From an uncultured Thalassotalea sp. (lineage in GTDB: Bacteria; Pseudomonadota; Gammaproteobacteria; Enterobacterales; Alteromonadaceae), in assembly GCA_947502355.1 (NCBI GenBank), contig CANMZP010000003.1, positions 1 to 64,000 of the forward strand: a stretch of DNA of 64,000 nt, written 5' to 3'. The number at the start of each line of letters is the position of its first letter. Positions within the stretch are counted from its first letter, which is position 1. A program made the translations under genes and the position numbers. The notes under the pieces were generated by a model. The model was not told the origin of the DNA. It did no database searches and saw only the letters and a program-made list of their open reading frames with translations. Shown piece after piece: positions 38,058 to 47,708 of this stretch.

Positions 38058-38273
38058 ATGCCAGTAATTAAAGTAAGAGATAACGAACCATTTGACGTTG
38101 CACTACGTCGTTTCAAACGTTCATGTGAAAAAGCAGGTATCCTTTCAGAAGTTCGTCGTCGCGAATCTTTCGAAAAACCAACTTGGGAACGTAAGCGTAA
38201 AAAAGCAGCTGCTGTTAAGCGTCACGCTAAAAAAGTATCTCGCGAAAACGCTCGTCGCGTTCGTTTATACTAA
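38058..38273 (+). CDS. rpsU: 30S ribosomal protein S21
   Basis: 71 residues from the ATG at 38058, exactly the universal S21 length, with GAGGTGAGAGG upstream; a start 51 bases earlier is an ORF artefact. The sequence begins [20 protein letters not shown] and is strongly basic at the end. First gene of the macromolecular-synthesis cluster rpsU-yqeY-dnaG-rpoD. Confidence 0.98.
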   Translation: MPVIKVRDNEPFDVALRRFKRSCEKAGILSEVRRRESFEKPTWERKRKKAAAVKRHAKKVSRENARRVRLY

Positions 38274-38299
38274 GACTTTAGGCAATTAAGCTTTAAGTT

Positions 38300-38746
38300 A
38301 TGGGATTGCTTAGTCAATTCAACGACGAAATGAAACTCGCCATGCGCGCTAAAGACAAACCACGTCTTGGTGTTATTCGCATGGCGTTGTCGTCTATCAA
38401 GCAAGCTAAAATCGATACTCAGAAAGAAATGTCTGAGGACGATATCATCGCTTTAATCACGAAAATGATTAAACAACGCAAAGAATCTGTTGCGATGTAC
38501 ACCCAAGGTGGACGCGATGAGTTAGCGGCAAATGAACAAGCTGAAATTGACGTTTTACAAGAGTTCTTACCACAAGCATTAACGGCTGATGAAATTAGCG
38601 AGCTTATTAAAGCAGCTATTTCACAAACCGGTGCAGCCTCTATGGCTGACATGGGTAAAGTTATGGGCGTTTTAAAACCTCAAATGCAAGGCAAAGCTGA
38701 CTTAGGTCAGGTGAGCGGTCAAGTAAGAGCTGCATTAAACGCATAA
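38300..38746 (+). CDS. GatB/YqeY-domain protein
   Basis: 148 residues, all alpha-helical, matching YqeY (LLSQFNDEMKLAMRAKDKPRLGVIRM; later GKVMGVLKPQMQGKAD). The domain resembles the tRNA-binding tail of GatB, but its function alone is unclear. It sits between rpsU and dnaG, where many gammaproteobacteria carry it, and is followed by a terminator, so it is probably cotranscribed with rpsU. Confidence 0.9.
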   Translation: MGLLSQFNDEMKLAMRAKDKPRLGVIRMALSSIKQAKIDTQKEMSEDDIIALITKMIKQRKESVAMYTQGGRDELAANEQAEIDVLQEFLPQALTADEISELIKAAISQTGAASMADMGKVMGVLKPQMQGKADLGQVSGQVRAALNA

Positions 38747-38768
38747 TAGCTGTTTATCCAGATTTAGA

Positions 38769-38797
38769 AAACCGTGCTTTTTAGCACGGTTTTTTTA
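38769..38797 (+). terminator. Terminator after yqeY
   Basis: AACCGTGCT-ttt-AGCACGGTT with seven T's following. It separates rpsU-yqeY from dnaG, whose own promoter must lie between 38798 and 38922. Confidence 0.93.
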
Positions 38798-38922
38798 TGC
38801 GTAAAAATCCACTGTCAATGCAGATCCCGATACGTTATAGTTAATCGATTAAACTGTTTATTTTGTTTACGCCATGCGTTAACACATTTTTCCTATAAAT
38901 TTGAGAGCCCGTTTCATTCAAT

Positions 38923-40683
38923 ATGGCTGGATTGATCCCACGTACATTTATCGATGACTTATTAGCCCGTACTGATATCGTCGATTTAGTCGATTCCAAA
39001 GTTAAATTAAAAAAGGCTGGTAAGAACTACCAAGCCTGTTGCCCTTTTCACAGTGAAAAAAGCCCTTCTTTTTCAGTAAGTCGCGATAAACAGTTTTATC
39101 ATTGCTTTGGCTGTGGTGCGCACGGTAATGCCATTACTTTTATGATGGAGTATGAACGTCTCGAGTTTGTCGATGCCATCGAAGAGCTTGCCAGTTACAA
39201 CGGTTTAGAGGTCGAAAGAGAACAATCTACGGCCAGCCCCGCTGAGCAACGTCGACAACAACAAGCCTTTAAACAAAAACAAACCGATTATGAACTGCTG
39301 GGGAAAATAAGCCAGTTTTACCAAAAAAACCTAAAAACTCACAGCGACTCAAAACAAGTCATTGAGTACTTAAAATCGCGCGGCTTAACCGGTGAAATCG
39401 TAAAGCAATTTGGCATTGGCTATTGTGCCGATAGCTGGGATGACATGATGAATGCCTTTGCCCACAACAAGCAAACGGCAACCCAGCTTGTTGACTTAGG
39501 AATGGCCATTCAGGGCGATAAATCAAGGCCTTACGATAGATTCCGTGGTCGGGTTATGTTCCCAATTAAAGACAAACGAGGTCGGGTGATTGGTTTTGGT
39601 GGTCGCGTCATGGGCGATGGCACACCGAAGTATTTAAACTCGCCTGAAACTCGAATTTATCATAAAGGTCAAGAGTTGTATGGCTTATATGAAGCCCGTC
39701 ATCATTGTAAAAACCTAACCAGACTGGTTGTTGTTGAAGGTTATATGGATGTGGTGGCTCTGGCACAACATGGCATTAATTACGCGGTAGCATCGTTAGG
39801 TACTTCTACAACCTTAGAGCAATTGCAAACCATGTTCCGCACCGTAAAAGAGGTTATTTGTTGCTACGATGGCGATAAAGCCGGACGTGATGCAGCCTGG
39901 CGCGCGATGGAAAATGCCCTGCCCTTAATTAGTGATGGGGTGTCATTAAAATTTGTTTTCCTACCAGACGGTGAAGACCCAGATACCCTTGTGCGCAAAA
40001 AAGGCTCTGAAGAATTTGAACAATACCTAAATAAAGCCAAACCTTTATCGCAATTTTTATTTGAGCACTTGTTGGGGCAAGTGGATGTTAATTCCCTTGA
40101 AGGTAAATCGGCGTTGGTGGAGTCATTCCAACCTTATTTGCAAAAACTTCCCGACAGCACATTAAAAGATTCGATTGTAAACGAGCTCGCCAATAAATTC
40201 GGCTTAGGCTCTGAGCAACAGCTGGCAAAAATGAATAAAAGCCAGTCACCAGCCAAACAACAAGCGCGAAAACAGCAAACAAAAGCCACACCAATACGAT
40301 TAGCTATTGCATTATTGCTTGAGCATCCCCATTTAGTAAACGTATTGGATGATTTGTCGGTGTTAGACCCTATCACTATTCCGGGTTCCGACCTATTTAA
40401 ACAATTGATGCAGCATTGCAAAAACAACCCAAATGTAAACAGTGGGCAAATAATTGAAAGTTTCCGTGGAACTGAATATGCCAACGTGTTGTCCAAATTG
40501 GTGGTTTGGCAACATCACATTGATGGTGGTGCTGCAGAAGATGTATTTATTGATATTTTAGATAAAATAATCAATACCTTTGTAGAGGGCCGATTAGAAT
40601 CCCTGTTACAGAAAGCACGTTTAGGCCAATTAAATCAGCAAGAAAAAAAAGAGCTACAATCGTTATTAAATTCACAAAGTTAA
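38923..40683 (+). CDS. dnaG: DNA primase
   Basis: 586 residues (E. coli 581). The N-terminal zinc finger is CPFH...HCFGCGAHG (about residues 40-65). A central RNA-polymerase/TOPRIM core contains VVVEGYMDVVALAQ (about 266-279) and CYDGDKAGRDAAWRA. The C-terminal part after a Gln/Lys-rich linker is the DnaB-binding helicase domain. It makes RNA primers at replication forks. It precedes rpoD by 105 bp. Confidence 0.97.
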   Translation: MAGLIPRTFIDDLLARTDIVDLVDSKVKLKKAGKNYQACCPFHSEKSPSFSVSRDKQFYHCFGCGAHGNAITFMMEYERLEFVDAIEELASYNGLEVEREQSTASPAEQRRQQQAFKQKQTDYELLGKISQFYQKNLKTHSDSKQVIEYLKSRGLTGEIVKQFGIGYCADSWDDMMNAFAHNKQTATQLVDLGMAIQGDKSRPYDRFRGRVMFPIKDKRGRVIGFGGRVMGDGTPKYLNSPETRIYHKGQELYGLYEARHHCKNLTRLVVVEGYMDVVALAQHGINYAVASLGTSTTLEQLQTMFRTVKEVICCYDGDKAGRDAAWRAMENALPLISDGVSLKFVFLPDGEDPDTLVRKKGSEEFEQYLNKAKPLSQFLFEHLLGQVDVNSLEGKSALVESFQPYLQKLPDSTLKDSIVNELANKFGLGSEQQLAKMNKSQSPAKQQARKQQTKATPIRLAIALLLEHPHLVNVLDDLSVLDPITIPGSDLFKQLMQHCKNNPNVNSGQIIESFRGTEYANVLSKLVVWQHHIDGGAAEDVFIDILDKIINTFVEGRLESLLQKARLGQLNQQEKKELQSLLNSQS

Positions 40684-40788
40684 CTACGTTAAAAAATGTA
40701 CTTAACTGGCAATTTTATAAACGTCTTGCTATAATTGCGTCCTTTACAATTCGTATTTTGATAGCCATATATAGGTGGACATTCGTCA

Positions 40789-42633
40789 ATGGATCAAGCC
40801 CCACAATCTAGACTTAAAGAACTTATCACTAAAGGTAAGGAGCAAGGGTACTTAACTTTTGCTGAGGTGAACGATCACCTACCACAAGACATTATTGATT
40901 CAGATCAGGTCGAAGACATCATCCGCATGATTAATGACATGGGCATTCAAGTTTTTGAAAATGCTCCAGATGCTGATGAATTAATGATGAGCGAAGCTAA
41001 TACTGATGAAGATGCGGCGGAAGCTGCAGCTCAAGCATTAGCAACCGTAGAAAGTGAAATCGGTAGAACAACTGATCCAGTCCGTATGTATATGCGTGAA
41101 ATGGGTACGGTTGAGCTTCTAACACGTAAGGGCGAAATTGTTATCGCCAAACGTATCGAAGAAGGTATTCGTGAAGTACAAAAAAGTGTTTCTGAATACC
41201 CACCGGCCATTAACTACTTATTAGAGCAATGGGATAACTTTGAAGCCGAAGAAGCTCGCCTTAGCGACATCATTCTTGGATTCTTAGACCCAGACGCTGA
41301 AGAAGAAGACGTTGCCCCAACAGCAACTCATGTTGGTTCTGAATTATCTGAAGAAGATTTAGATGATGAAGACAAAGATGACTCAGCTGATGACGAAGAT
41401 GAAGAAGAGGAAGATACGGGTCCAGATCCGGAACTTGCTCGTGAAAAATTCACCAAACTTCGTGAAAAATACGAAGCGGCAAACAAGGTAATTCAAGCAA
41501 AAGGTCGTAACCACAAAGATGCGGTTGCAGCCATTGATGAAGTATCCGAAGTTTTTAAAGAATTCCGTCTAATTCCAAAGTTATTTGATCGCTTAGTTAA
41601 AAACATGCGTGACGTAATGGACCGTGTTCGTGTTCAAGAACGTCTTATCATGAAACACTGTGTGATCGGTGCAGGTATGCCAAAAACTACCTTCATCAAA
41701 ATCTTCCCAGGCCATGAAACTGAAACACAATGGTTAGAAGATCAAATCGCTGCAGGTCACCCATATTCTGAAAAACTGAAACTTGTTTCGTTCGACATTG
41801 AGCGTTGTGTATACAAGCTAACCAGTCTAGAAGAAGAAACATACCTTAGCGTACAAAGCATTAAAGACATCAACCGTCGCATGTCAATTGGTGAAGCGAA
41901 AGCTCGCCGTGCGAAAAAAGAAATGGTTGAAGCCAACTTACGTTTGGTTATCTCAATCGCGAAAAAATACACCAACCGTGGTTTACAATTCTTGGATCTT
42001 ATCCAAGAAGGTAACATCGGTCTGATGAAAGCGGTTGATAAGTTCGAATACCGTCGTGGTTATAAGTTCTCAACTTACGCTACATGGTGGATCCGTCAGG
42101 CGATTACTCGTTCAATTGCAGACCAGGCACGTACCATTCGTATCCCGGTTCACATGATTGAAACGATCAACAAGCTAAACCGTATCTCTCGTCAAATGCT
42201 TCAAGAAATGGGCCGCGAACCATCTCCAGAAGAATTGGCAGAACGTATGATGATGCCTGAAGACAAAATCCGCAAAGTACTTAAGATTGCGAAAGAGCCA
42301 ATCTCAATGGAAACGCCAATCGGTGACGATGAAGATTCGCACTTAGGTGACTTCATTGAAGATGGCAGTGGTGAGCTTCCAGTTGATGCTGCAACAACAG
42401 AAAACTTGAAGAACGCTACTCATGAAGTATTAGCAGGTTTAACAGCCCGTGAAGCGAAAGTACTTAGAATGCGTTTTGGTATCGATATGAATACCGACCA
42501 CACATTAGAAGAAGTAGGTAAACAATTTGACGTAACACGTGAGCGTATTCGTCAAATCGAAGCAAAAGCACTGCGCAAGCTTCGCCACCCTTCTCGCTCT
42601 GAGCAACTTAAGAGTTTCCTAGACGGAGAGTAA
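40789..42633 (+). CDS. rpoD: RNA polymerase sigma-70 factor RpoD
   Basis: 614 residues (E. coli 613). Region 1.1 is at the N-terminus, then 1.2 ([21 protein letters not shown]), a very acidic non-conserved stretch (about 165-210), region 2 ([20 protein letters not shown]), region 3 and region 4 ([20 protein letters not shown]). It is the housekeeping sigma factor. Last gene of the cluster, followed by a strong terminator. Confidence 0.98.
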   Translation: MDQAPQSRLKELITKGKEQGYLTFAEVNDHLPQDIIDSDQVEDIIRMINDMGIQVFENAPDADELMMSEANTDEDAAEAAAQALATVESEIGRTTDPVRMYMREMGTVELLTRKGEIVIAKRIEEGIREVQKSVSEYPPAINYLLEQWDNFEAEEARLSDIILGFLDPDAEEEDVAPTATHVGSELSEEDLDDEDKDDSADDEDEEEEDTGPDPELAREKFTKLREKYEAANKVIQAKGRNHKDAVAAIDEVSEVFKEFRLIPKLFDRLVKNMRDVMDRVRVQERLIMKHCVIGAGMPKTTFIKIFPGHETETQWLEDQIAAGHPYSEKLKLVSFDIERCVYKLTSLEEETYLSVQSIKDINRRMSIGEAKARRAKKEMVEANLRLVISIAKKYTNRGLQFLDLIQEGNIGLMKAVDKFEYRRGYKFSTYATWWIRQAITRSIADQARTIRIPVHMIETINKLNRISRQMLQEMGREPSPEELAERMMMPEDKIRKVLKIAKEPISMETPIGDDEDSHLGDFIEDGSGELPVDAATTENLKNATHEVLAGLTAREAKVLRMRFGIDMNTDHTLEEVGKQFDVTRERIRQIEAKALRKLRHPSRSEQLKSFLDGE

Positions 42634-42653
42634 TCTTAAGCTCTAGTTCTCAA

Positions 42654-42682
42654 AAAGCCTGCCTAGCGCAGGCTTTTTTGTA
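42654..42682 (+). terminator. Terminator of rpoD
   Basis: AAAAGCCTGC-ctagc-GCAGGCTTTTTT, 20 bp after the rpoD stop codon. Confidence 0.95.
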
Positions 42683-42828
42683 TTTGCGCCTTCGCAAACA
42701 TAACACGTATTCTGAAAATCAACACGCCACCCTTTAATCCAATCCCCAACCTAACCTGTTTTCAAACGCCGCATGTACCCTTCACACAAGGTTCGAATTT
42801 CGCCCACCGCCCGTAATCTCGAATTCTC

Positions 42829-42952
42829 CCGCCCCCCGTAGGGTCGAATTCATTCGAACAAATTAAAGCGGAGCTTTAACCGACGCCCTTAAAAAAATTA
42901 CGCTGTTACTAATCCATCCCCCTCTCCCCAAAAAAACGATTACCCTACCAAA
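42829..42952. repeat. Two-hairpin dispersed repeat, copy B (about 125 bp)
   Basis: This copy and the one at 43071-43193 are nearly identical over about 120 bp (cccgccccc-gtagggtcgaa...gattac). Each contains hairpins TCGAAT-tc-ATTCGA and AAAGC-gg-AGCTTT. It resembles the shorter copy at 28451. Confidence 0.85.
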
Positions 42953-42954
42953 AT

Positions 42955-43070
42955 CGGCCAACCTAATTGTCGCGAACCGGCCAACCTAATTGTCGCCTAA
43001 ATACGTAAGTTCGAACTTAGCCATCGCCCCCGTAATATCAAATTATCCCACCCCCGTAATATCAAATTAT
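42955..43070. repeat. Two short tandem duplications between the dispersed repeats
   Basis: cggccaacctaattgtcgc occurs twice in 42955-42998, separated by gaac. A 22-bp unit (cccccgtaatatcaaattatcc) occurs twice in 43027-43070. No gene is present. Confidence 0.85.
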
Positions 43071-43193
43071 CCCGCCCCCGTAGGGTCGAATTCATTCGAA
43101 CAAATTAAAGCGAAGCTTTAACCGACTCCCTTAAAACAATTACGCCGTTACAAACCAATAACCCCTCTCCCCAAAAAAACGATTACACTAATA
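43071..43193. repeat. Two-hairpin dispersed repeat, copy C
   Basis: Direct repeat of 42829-42952 with about ten substitutions; the second stem is AAAGC-ga-AGCTTT here. It ends about 40 bp upstream of the outer-membrane protein gene. Confidence 0.85.
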
Positions 43194-43234
43194 AAACACC
43201 TGCTTCACTTATTTCACACAAGCAAGGCAAAAAA

Positions 43235-43888
43235 ATGAAAATAAACAAACTGCTGTTAACCACATTTCTGCTTGGTTTATGCCAAACCACAATGGCCCAT
43301 AACCACCATCAAGAAAATAATCTAGAACTATCTATTTTCTTTGGTGGACGAACCTCAGACACCTTCGAAAATGATCAAGAAAAAAGCAGTCAAAACATAA
43401 GCGAAGAGATCGAAATTCCCAATGACATCGACATAGATAACGACACAGCCTACGGATTGGTTTTGGCTTGGGATATTGACCCAAGAAGACAAGGGGAAGT
43501 ACTGCTGAGCCATTCTGAAGCCAATTTTGATGAATCATTAATTCTAAACGATTCCGGCATTTCTGTTACCTACTTTCACCTTGGCGGCAATGTTATAATC
43601 GCCGAAGGGACCCTGCCTATTTTCCTCAGCGGTGGCCTAGGAATCACCTATATGGAACCTGATGAAAGCAGGTTTGATAGTGAAATAAAACCCTCAGCAA
43701 ACTTGGGCTTAGGGCTTAAATTACCAATAAATGAAGGTTTCACTTTCCGTATGGATGCCAGAGGCTATTTAACCTATATTGATGGCGAGAGCGAACTGTT
43801 CTGCTCCGGCGGAAATTGCAGTTTCTACAACCAAAGCGAACTCTGGTTACAAGGTGAAATCACAGCTGGTTTAACCTATAGGTTTTAG
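43235..43888 (+). CDS. Small outer-membrane beta-barrel protein, function unknown
   Basis: 217 residues with AAGG upstream of the ATG. A signal peptide of about 21 residues (KINKLLLTTFLLGLCQTTMA) precedes alternating hydrophobic strands and a C-terminal aromatic end (ITAGLTYRF) typical of outer-membrane barrels sorted by Bam. Glycine-rich strand pairs (GGLGITYMEPDE, LGLGLKLPIN) suggest an eight-stranded OmpW/OmpA-like barrel. An internal CSGGNCSF pair of cysteines may form a disulfide in a loop. I cannot assign a substrate. It lies at the border of the accessory region. Confidence 0.75.
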   Translation: MKINKLLLTTFLLGLCQTTMAHNHHQENNLELSIFFGGRTSDTFENDQEKSSQNISEEIEIPNDIDIDNDTAYGLVLAWDIDPRRQGEVLLSHSEANFDESLILNDSGISVTYFHLGGNVIIAEGTLPIFLSGGLGITYMEPDESRFDSEIKPSANLGLGLKLPINEGFTFRMDARGYLTYIDGESELFCSGGNCSFYNQSELWLQGEITAGLTYRF

Positions 43889-44062
43889 CTAATACTCTGC
43901 CTAACCCGATAAGAACCAGTATAATTGCTTATAAAATCAGCGAATGAACAGTCAGTCTCAAAAAAAGCAAAAAAAGCCGACATCTGGGGGTGACATCATT
44001 TAAAAAACTGCTTATACTTGCCTCCACTTTTGCTCTTAAATGCGAGCTAAAGTTTTCTAAAC

Positions 44063-44139
44063 GGCCCCTTAGCTCAGTTGGTTAGAGCACCCGACTCATA
44101 ATCGGTAGGTCCCGTGTTCAAGTCACGGAGGGGCCACCA
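44063..44139 (+). tRNA. tRNA-Ile(CAU)
   Basis: 77 nt with encoded CCA. Acceptor arms GGCCCCT and AGGGGCC pair; the anticodon CAT is at 44097-44099. The body matches E. coli ileX/ileY (GGCCCCTTAGCTCAG start, ACTCATAATC anticodon arm), so this is the lysidine-modified minor isoleucine tRNA, not a methionine tRNA. Copies of its 3' end occur downstream, marking it as an integration site. Confidence 0.95.
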
Positions 44140-44152
44140 TTTAGAAACAATA

Positions 44153-44177
44153 AAGACGCCCTCGAGCGTCTTTTTTT
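44153..44177 (+). terminator. Terminator of tRNA-Ile
   Basis: AAGACGC-cctcga-GCGTCTT followed by seven T's. The sequence is repeated with the tRNA end at 47709 and in decayed form at 48097 and 48220. Confidence 0.9.
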
Positions 44178-44191
44178 GTACTTGGAATTTG

Positions 44192-44587
44192 CTAAATCTT
44201 CTTGAAAGCTCTGTTGAAGTTCACCGAGTGTTGGTGAAACCTAATATGCTCTTTGGTATTCAATTTGGCTCGATTGCTTGTGAAAGGTTTGGCAACATAT
44301 CCCCAATTTCCTTGCATTGAAAAGAAAATGACAAAATCGATTTCTTTGCCTTCACATTTATTTTCGACATAAATATCTTCATCATGTGAATTAATAGCCT
44401 TAACTTGAACACGATAGAAATTAGTATCATCAGCAACAAGAATATCAGTTTTCTTGTCATGATCGACCATAGGCATGAAAACTTCCCAACCATCTTCGGT
44501 CAGCCAGCTGGCTGCAAGGGTTTCATAAGAGATGTATTTGAAGTGTTTTAGAGCTAGTTCCGTGCGGATTGCGTTTTGAACGGGCAT
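44192..44587 (-). CDS. Putative PD-(D/E)XK nuclease-like protein
   Basis: 131 residues from the ATG at 44587; an in-frame TTG 12 bases upstream is possible. The segment KKTDILVADDTNFYRVQVKA resembles the D...(E/Q)xK catalytic core of the PDDEXK_5 group (group I intron-associated endonucleases), with Gln replacing Glu (QVK). The N-terminus is helical (ASWLTEDGWEVFMP, a substrate-reading strand typical of the fold). Activity is not proven. It is convergent with the tRNA terminator and is the first gene of the island. Confidence 0.5.
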   Translation of the reverse strand: MPVQNAIRTELALKHFKYISYETLAASWLTEDGWEVFMPMVDHDKKTDILVADDTNFYRVQVKAINSHDEDIYVENKCEGKEIDFVIFFSMQGNWGYVAKPFTSNRAKLNTKEHIRFHQHSVNFNRAFKKI

Positions 44588-45071
44588 AGTCTTATCCAAT
44601 ATAAAATTGATGCCATAGGACAGTCTTTAGGCCTGATGTCTATGAGCCGGGCATCCATCACGGATAACCCCCAATTAAATATCACCATACAACCGTTTGG
44701 TTTGTATCTAATAACAAAGGCTGCCAAGCCCTGCATTCGTCCGCAAAGATATCCTGCATAAAGTCATTATCAGGCTGCATAGCCTGTGATAAAGATTAAA
44801 TCTAAATTAATGGTTTTAAATTGCAAGTGCTGCGTGCAGAGACCTTAGATTAAAAGACCGGCGACGTAGAATAATAGGGTTAAAGTTAGTTGTGCGGAAT
44901 TCAGTGGTGGTAGTCGAAGAAGAAGTGTTCGGCCTAATATTGTGGTAAGGCTCAGCGATCTAGGATCTGGTGTTAGTTGAATGCGTTAATTTGTCTAGGT
45001 AAGCACTTATGTTGGAGGAGGTTTTTATAAATAGTGGGGTAAAATATTTCAACTTTAGTAGGGATAAAAGT
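44588..45071. other. Gene-free stretch of the island
   Basis: Short frames on both strands near 44554-44761 overlap the start of the nuclease-like gene and look like shadows. Nothing else is recognised. Confidence 0.5.
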
Positions 45072-45185
45072 ATGAATAATAATGAAAATAACCCGTGGAT
45101 TTTTATTGGTTCATCTAGCGAAAGTCTTAAAATAGCAAATGCCTGTAATGTAGCATTAGAACACCATGCAGAGGTAACTCATTGA
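45072..45185 (+). pseudogene. N-terminal fragment of a TIR-like nucleotide-binding protein
   Basis: 37 codons: MNNNENNPWIFIGSSSESLK, then ANACNVALEHHAEVT. The IFIGSSSE start and the AEVT strand are characteristic of the TIR-like domain (PF10137) seen in bacterial defence effectors. The reading breaks exactly where IS256-transposase sequence begins (about 45184), so the gene was cut by the insertion or by a later deletion. The rest of the gene is missing. Confidence 0.55.
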
Positions 45186-45544
45186 AGTTTGTGCCCTGGA
45201 AGGACTAAAAGGCCGTCACTGCTGATTTAAAGAAAATCTACCAAGCCGTGACAGAAGAACACGTAATAAAAGCACTTGATCGCTTCTTTGAACGCTGGGA
45301 CGACAAGTACCCAACAATTTCAACATCGTGGCGGCGGCAATGGGGTAACTTGAATACGATATTCACTTATCCTGAGGATATTCGCAAAGCGGTGAAGAAT
45401 CGAAAGGTGTTTCCAAACGATGATGTCGCCAGAAAAGTTATTTACTTGGCTATCGGCCAAGCCTCGAAGAAATGGACGATGCCAATAAGAAATTGGAAAG
45501 CGGCCTTAAATCGACTTATGATCGAATTTGAAGACCGTATTTAA
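45184..45544 (+). pseudogene. IS256-family transposase remnant (C-terminal part)
   Basis: The reading KFVPWKD-stop-KAVTADLKKIYQAV is followed by an open frame to 45544 (FERWDDKYPTISTSWRRQW ... ASKKWTMPIRNWKAALNRL, ending FEDRI). This is the C-terminal part of a Mutator/IS256 transposase. One codon has become a stop (45205). Between PEDIRKAV and KNRKVFPNDD about 17-19 residues that normally include the YTTN(I/A)IES catalytic Glu are missing, as if deleted between two IRKA words. It is followed by the IS end (about 45560-45588, gtagttacacagaatgtgttacagggtc). Confidence 0.85.
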
Positions 45545-45727
45545 GATTATATATAAATCAGGTAGTTACACAGAATGTGTTACAGGGTCACTTAGTTCAT
45601 TTGTTTATATGACCTGAACCCGTTTCTCATTGACATTAAGTAGTCTTTTAATAATATTTGAAAGGGCCTATTTGGTTTTTTATAGGAGTGCTCACAGACC
45701 CATGTTTTAGCTTTTTATAAAAATTCG

Positions 45728-46231
45728 TTAAGCTTTGTCTTGTTCTTTGTGACGAACCAAGAACTCTTTTTTGACTACCAAACAACCCGGCCCAGCATCT
45801 GTCAAAAACACCATCGAGTCTCCATCGTGAAAATATGATACACCTTTATTTAATGTGCCAGAATATTCCGCATCTTTCATGAATTTTTCTTGAGTCGTTG
45901 CCATACAACTTTTCGAGCTATACCAGCTTTTTGCATAGGAAACAGTACATTGACCATCTGATGTGGGGACTAAATCAATATCTACGATAACATTCCCATC
46001 GTTAAAGGTTTGTTCGATAGTGATGTCTAATGGTTGATTATTTGGATTGTTAGTTGCACTTCTCACATGCGCACCATAGTTGGTATCACCACCAAAGAAG
46101 TTGTCTAATTCCTTTGCTGTAGACAAGCATACTGTGGCACCTTGCTTTTGAGCTAAATCGGCAATTATTTCTTCAGCCTGCACGAATGAATTTAAAAGCA
46201 TAGGGACAATAAATATTGATTTCTTAAACAT
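45728..46231 (-). CDS. Exported protein of unknown function
   Basis: 167 residues from the ATG at 46231 (GGA eight bases upstream); an ATG 12 bases earlier is possible. The signal peptide is about 19 residues (KKSIFIVPMLLNSFVQA). The mature part has four cysteines (ATVCLS, GQCTVS, KSCMAT, PGCLVV) that could form disulfides, and a mixed strand pattern. No family was recognised. It lies between the IS256 remnant and the broken integrase. Confidence 0.55.
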   Translation of the reverse strand: MFKKSIFIVPMLLNSFVQAEEIIADLAQKQGATVCLSTAKELDNFFGGDTNYGAHVRSATNNPNNQPLDITIEQTFNDGNVIVDIDLVPTSDGQCTVSYAKSWYSSKSCMATTQEKFMKDAEYSGTLNKGVSYFHDGDSMVFLTDAGPGCLVVKKEFLVRHKEQDKA

Positions 46232-46583
46232 TGTTTTTTCCATTTTATTATGTTGATATTTCTTCCAAGCACTTAATTTTTATAATAAAGCACTGGTAAG
46301 TCTAACATCTCCCCGGTAAAAACCTCAACATCTTGTCACAATTTTATTTCGTTTACGTAACAATCCCCGACCAACTATTAGGTCGGTTCTTATCTAACAA
46401 TATCCATTTTTGTTGCCATGTTAACACTGCTCAAAAGCGTCATCATTCGATTATAAAAAGTGGAAAGCTCTCTATGGAACTATGGACTTGTTCTACGTTT
46501 GTATGAGCATAAATCAATGTATGTTTAAGTGATGTATGATACAAAGCTTTGGAAACAACGCTTATATCTGCTCCAGATTTAAG

Positions 46584-47615
46584 CTACCAGGTTGTAAAGG
46601 TGCGCCTTAAATCATGAGATCTGGGGCGAATAATAGGATTTTCATGATATACACCAGCATTGGTTATTGCCGACTCCCATATAAGATCACCACCAATGAT
46701 ATAGCCATATTTTGATCGGGTTGAGGCAAATATATAGGGCGAGTCTAATGCCCAGCCTGTAGTGGTCAACTAACAATAACTCACAGACATAACTATGGAG
46801 TGGCTGTTATAAACCTGCTTAGTTTTGGTATTGGTTGAGGGAATTAACCACTGTTTGCTGGAAAAATCGACCTCTTGCCATTTCATCATTTTGATATTGG
46901 ATAGACGAGCACTAGTAAACAAGGCTACACGGTATATATCCGCGACATCTTGGTTTTGTTCCTTGTCTAGTGCCGCCAAAAGCTTTTGCGCTTCAGAATG
47001 CGCTAAATAACTGCTGCATTGAACATCCGTCATTTTCTTAATACTCATAAAGGGATTAGTTGTTATGTTGAACTCGTCCTCATATTCAATAAGGTAATTG
47101 AAAGCAGACTTGACAGAGGTTAAACAACGATTATGAACCGAATAACCGAGTTGTTCCATATCGACGAACATTTCTCTCGCCACTTTGCTAGTCACCTCTT
47201 CTAAAGGTAGCTATCCAATCCGCGGCTTTGGATGCTTGTTGTACGATATTTCAAGGGCATGAGTACATCCGGCAATGGTCTCCTTTAGGATCAATTCATT
47301 TTGTCGATGGATCTCAAATACGTCGTCAATCTTTAAGCCTGATGATTTATTTTGCCCTTTTACAGATCTCAAATTGATATAGTTAACGACTCGACTGCGG
47401 GCATCATCAACCTATATTGCACCCACGCTTCCAATTCTGTAGTTAATTGTTTGATTGTTTACTTTAAAACGAACGTAACAAGTCTTTGTCCCATTAACCG
47501 TTACAGTAAGCTTTAAATTGCTTAAAGCACGATCTGAATATGTTCTGGTTTTTACGTCTGCGGAGATAGATTTAACACGGCGGTCTGTGAAGTTGTAAGT
47601 CGTAGATAATTTCAT
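46584..47615 (-). pseudogene. Broken tyrosine integrase (P4-type)
   Basis: The start (47615) reads KLSTTYNFTDRRVKSISADV ... GTKTCYVRFKVN ... YRIGSVGAI, the arm-binding domain (DUF4102) of P4-like integrases, and stops at a TAG (47412, probably from CAG). The frame then continues with a second stop near 47211, a core-binding part (MTSKVAREMFVD ...), the first catalytic Arg region (ALFTSARLSNIKMMKWQEVDF), a stop at about 46770, and finally HDLRRTFTTW. The last Tyr motif is not seen. At least three interruptions make it inactive. The start is about 95 bp from the tRNA-end copy at 47709, as expected for an integrase beside its att site. Confidence 0.85.
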
Positions 47616-47708
47616 TCCCCCCCTTTTTCTACACTAGTCAAAGGTGTAAAAAAAGGCCTAAAAGGGGGGCTGACCCAACCCCTATTGAAATGGCTATTTT
47701 CATTTTGA

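Noticed and set aside
44063-44139. tRNA-Met, because of the CAT anticodon
   Set aside because: The body matches the minor isoleucine tRNA (ileX type), in which the C is modified to lysidine.
44554-44761. Two 60-codon frames on opposite strands
   Set aside because: They overlap the start of the nuclease-like gene and have no supporting features.
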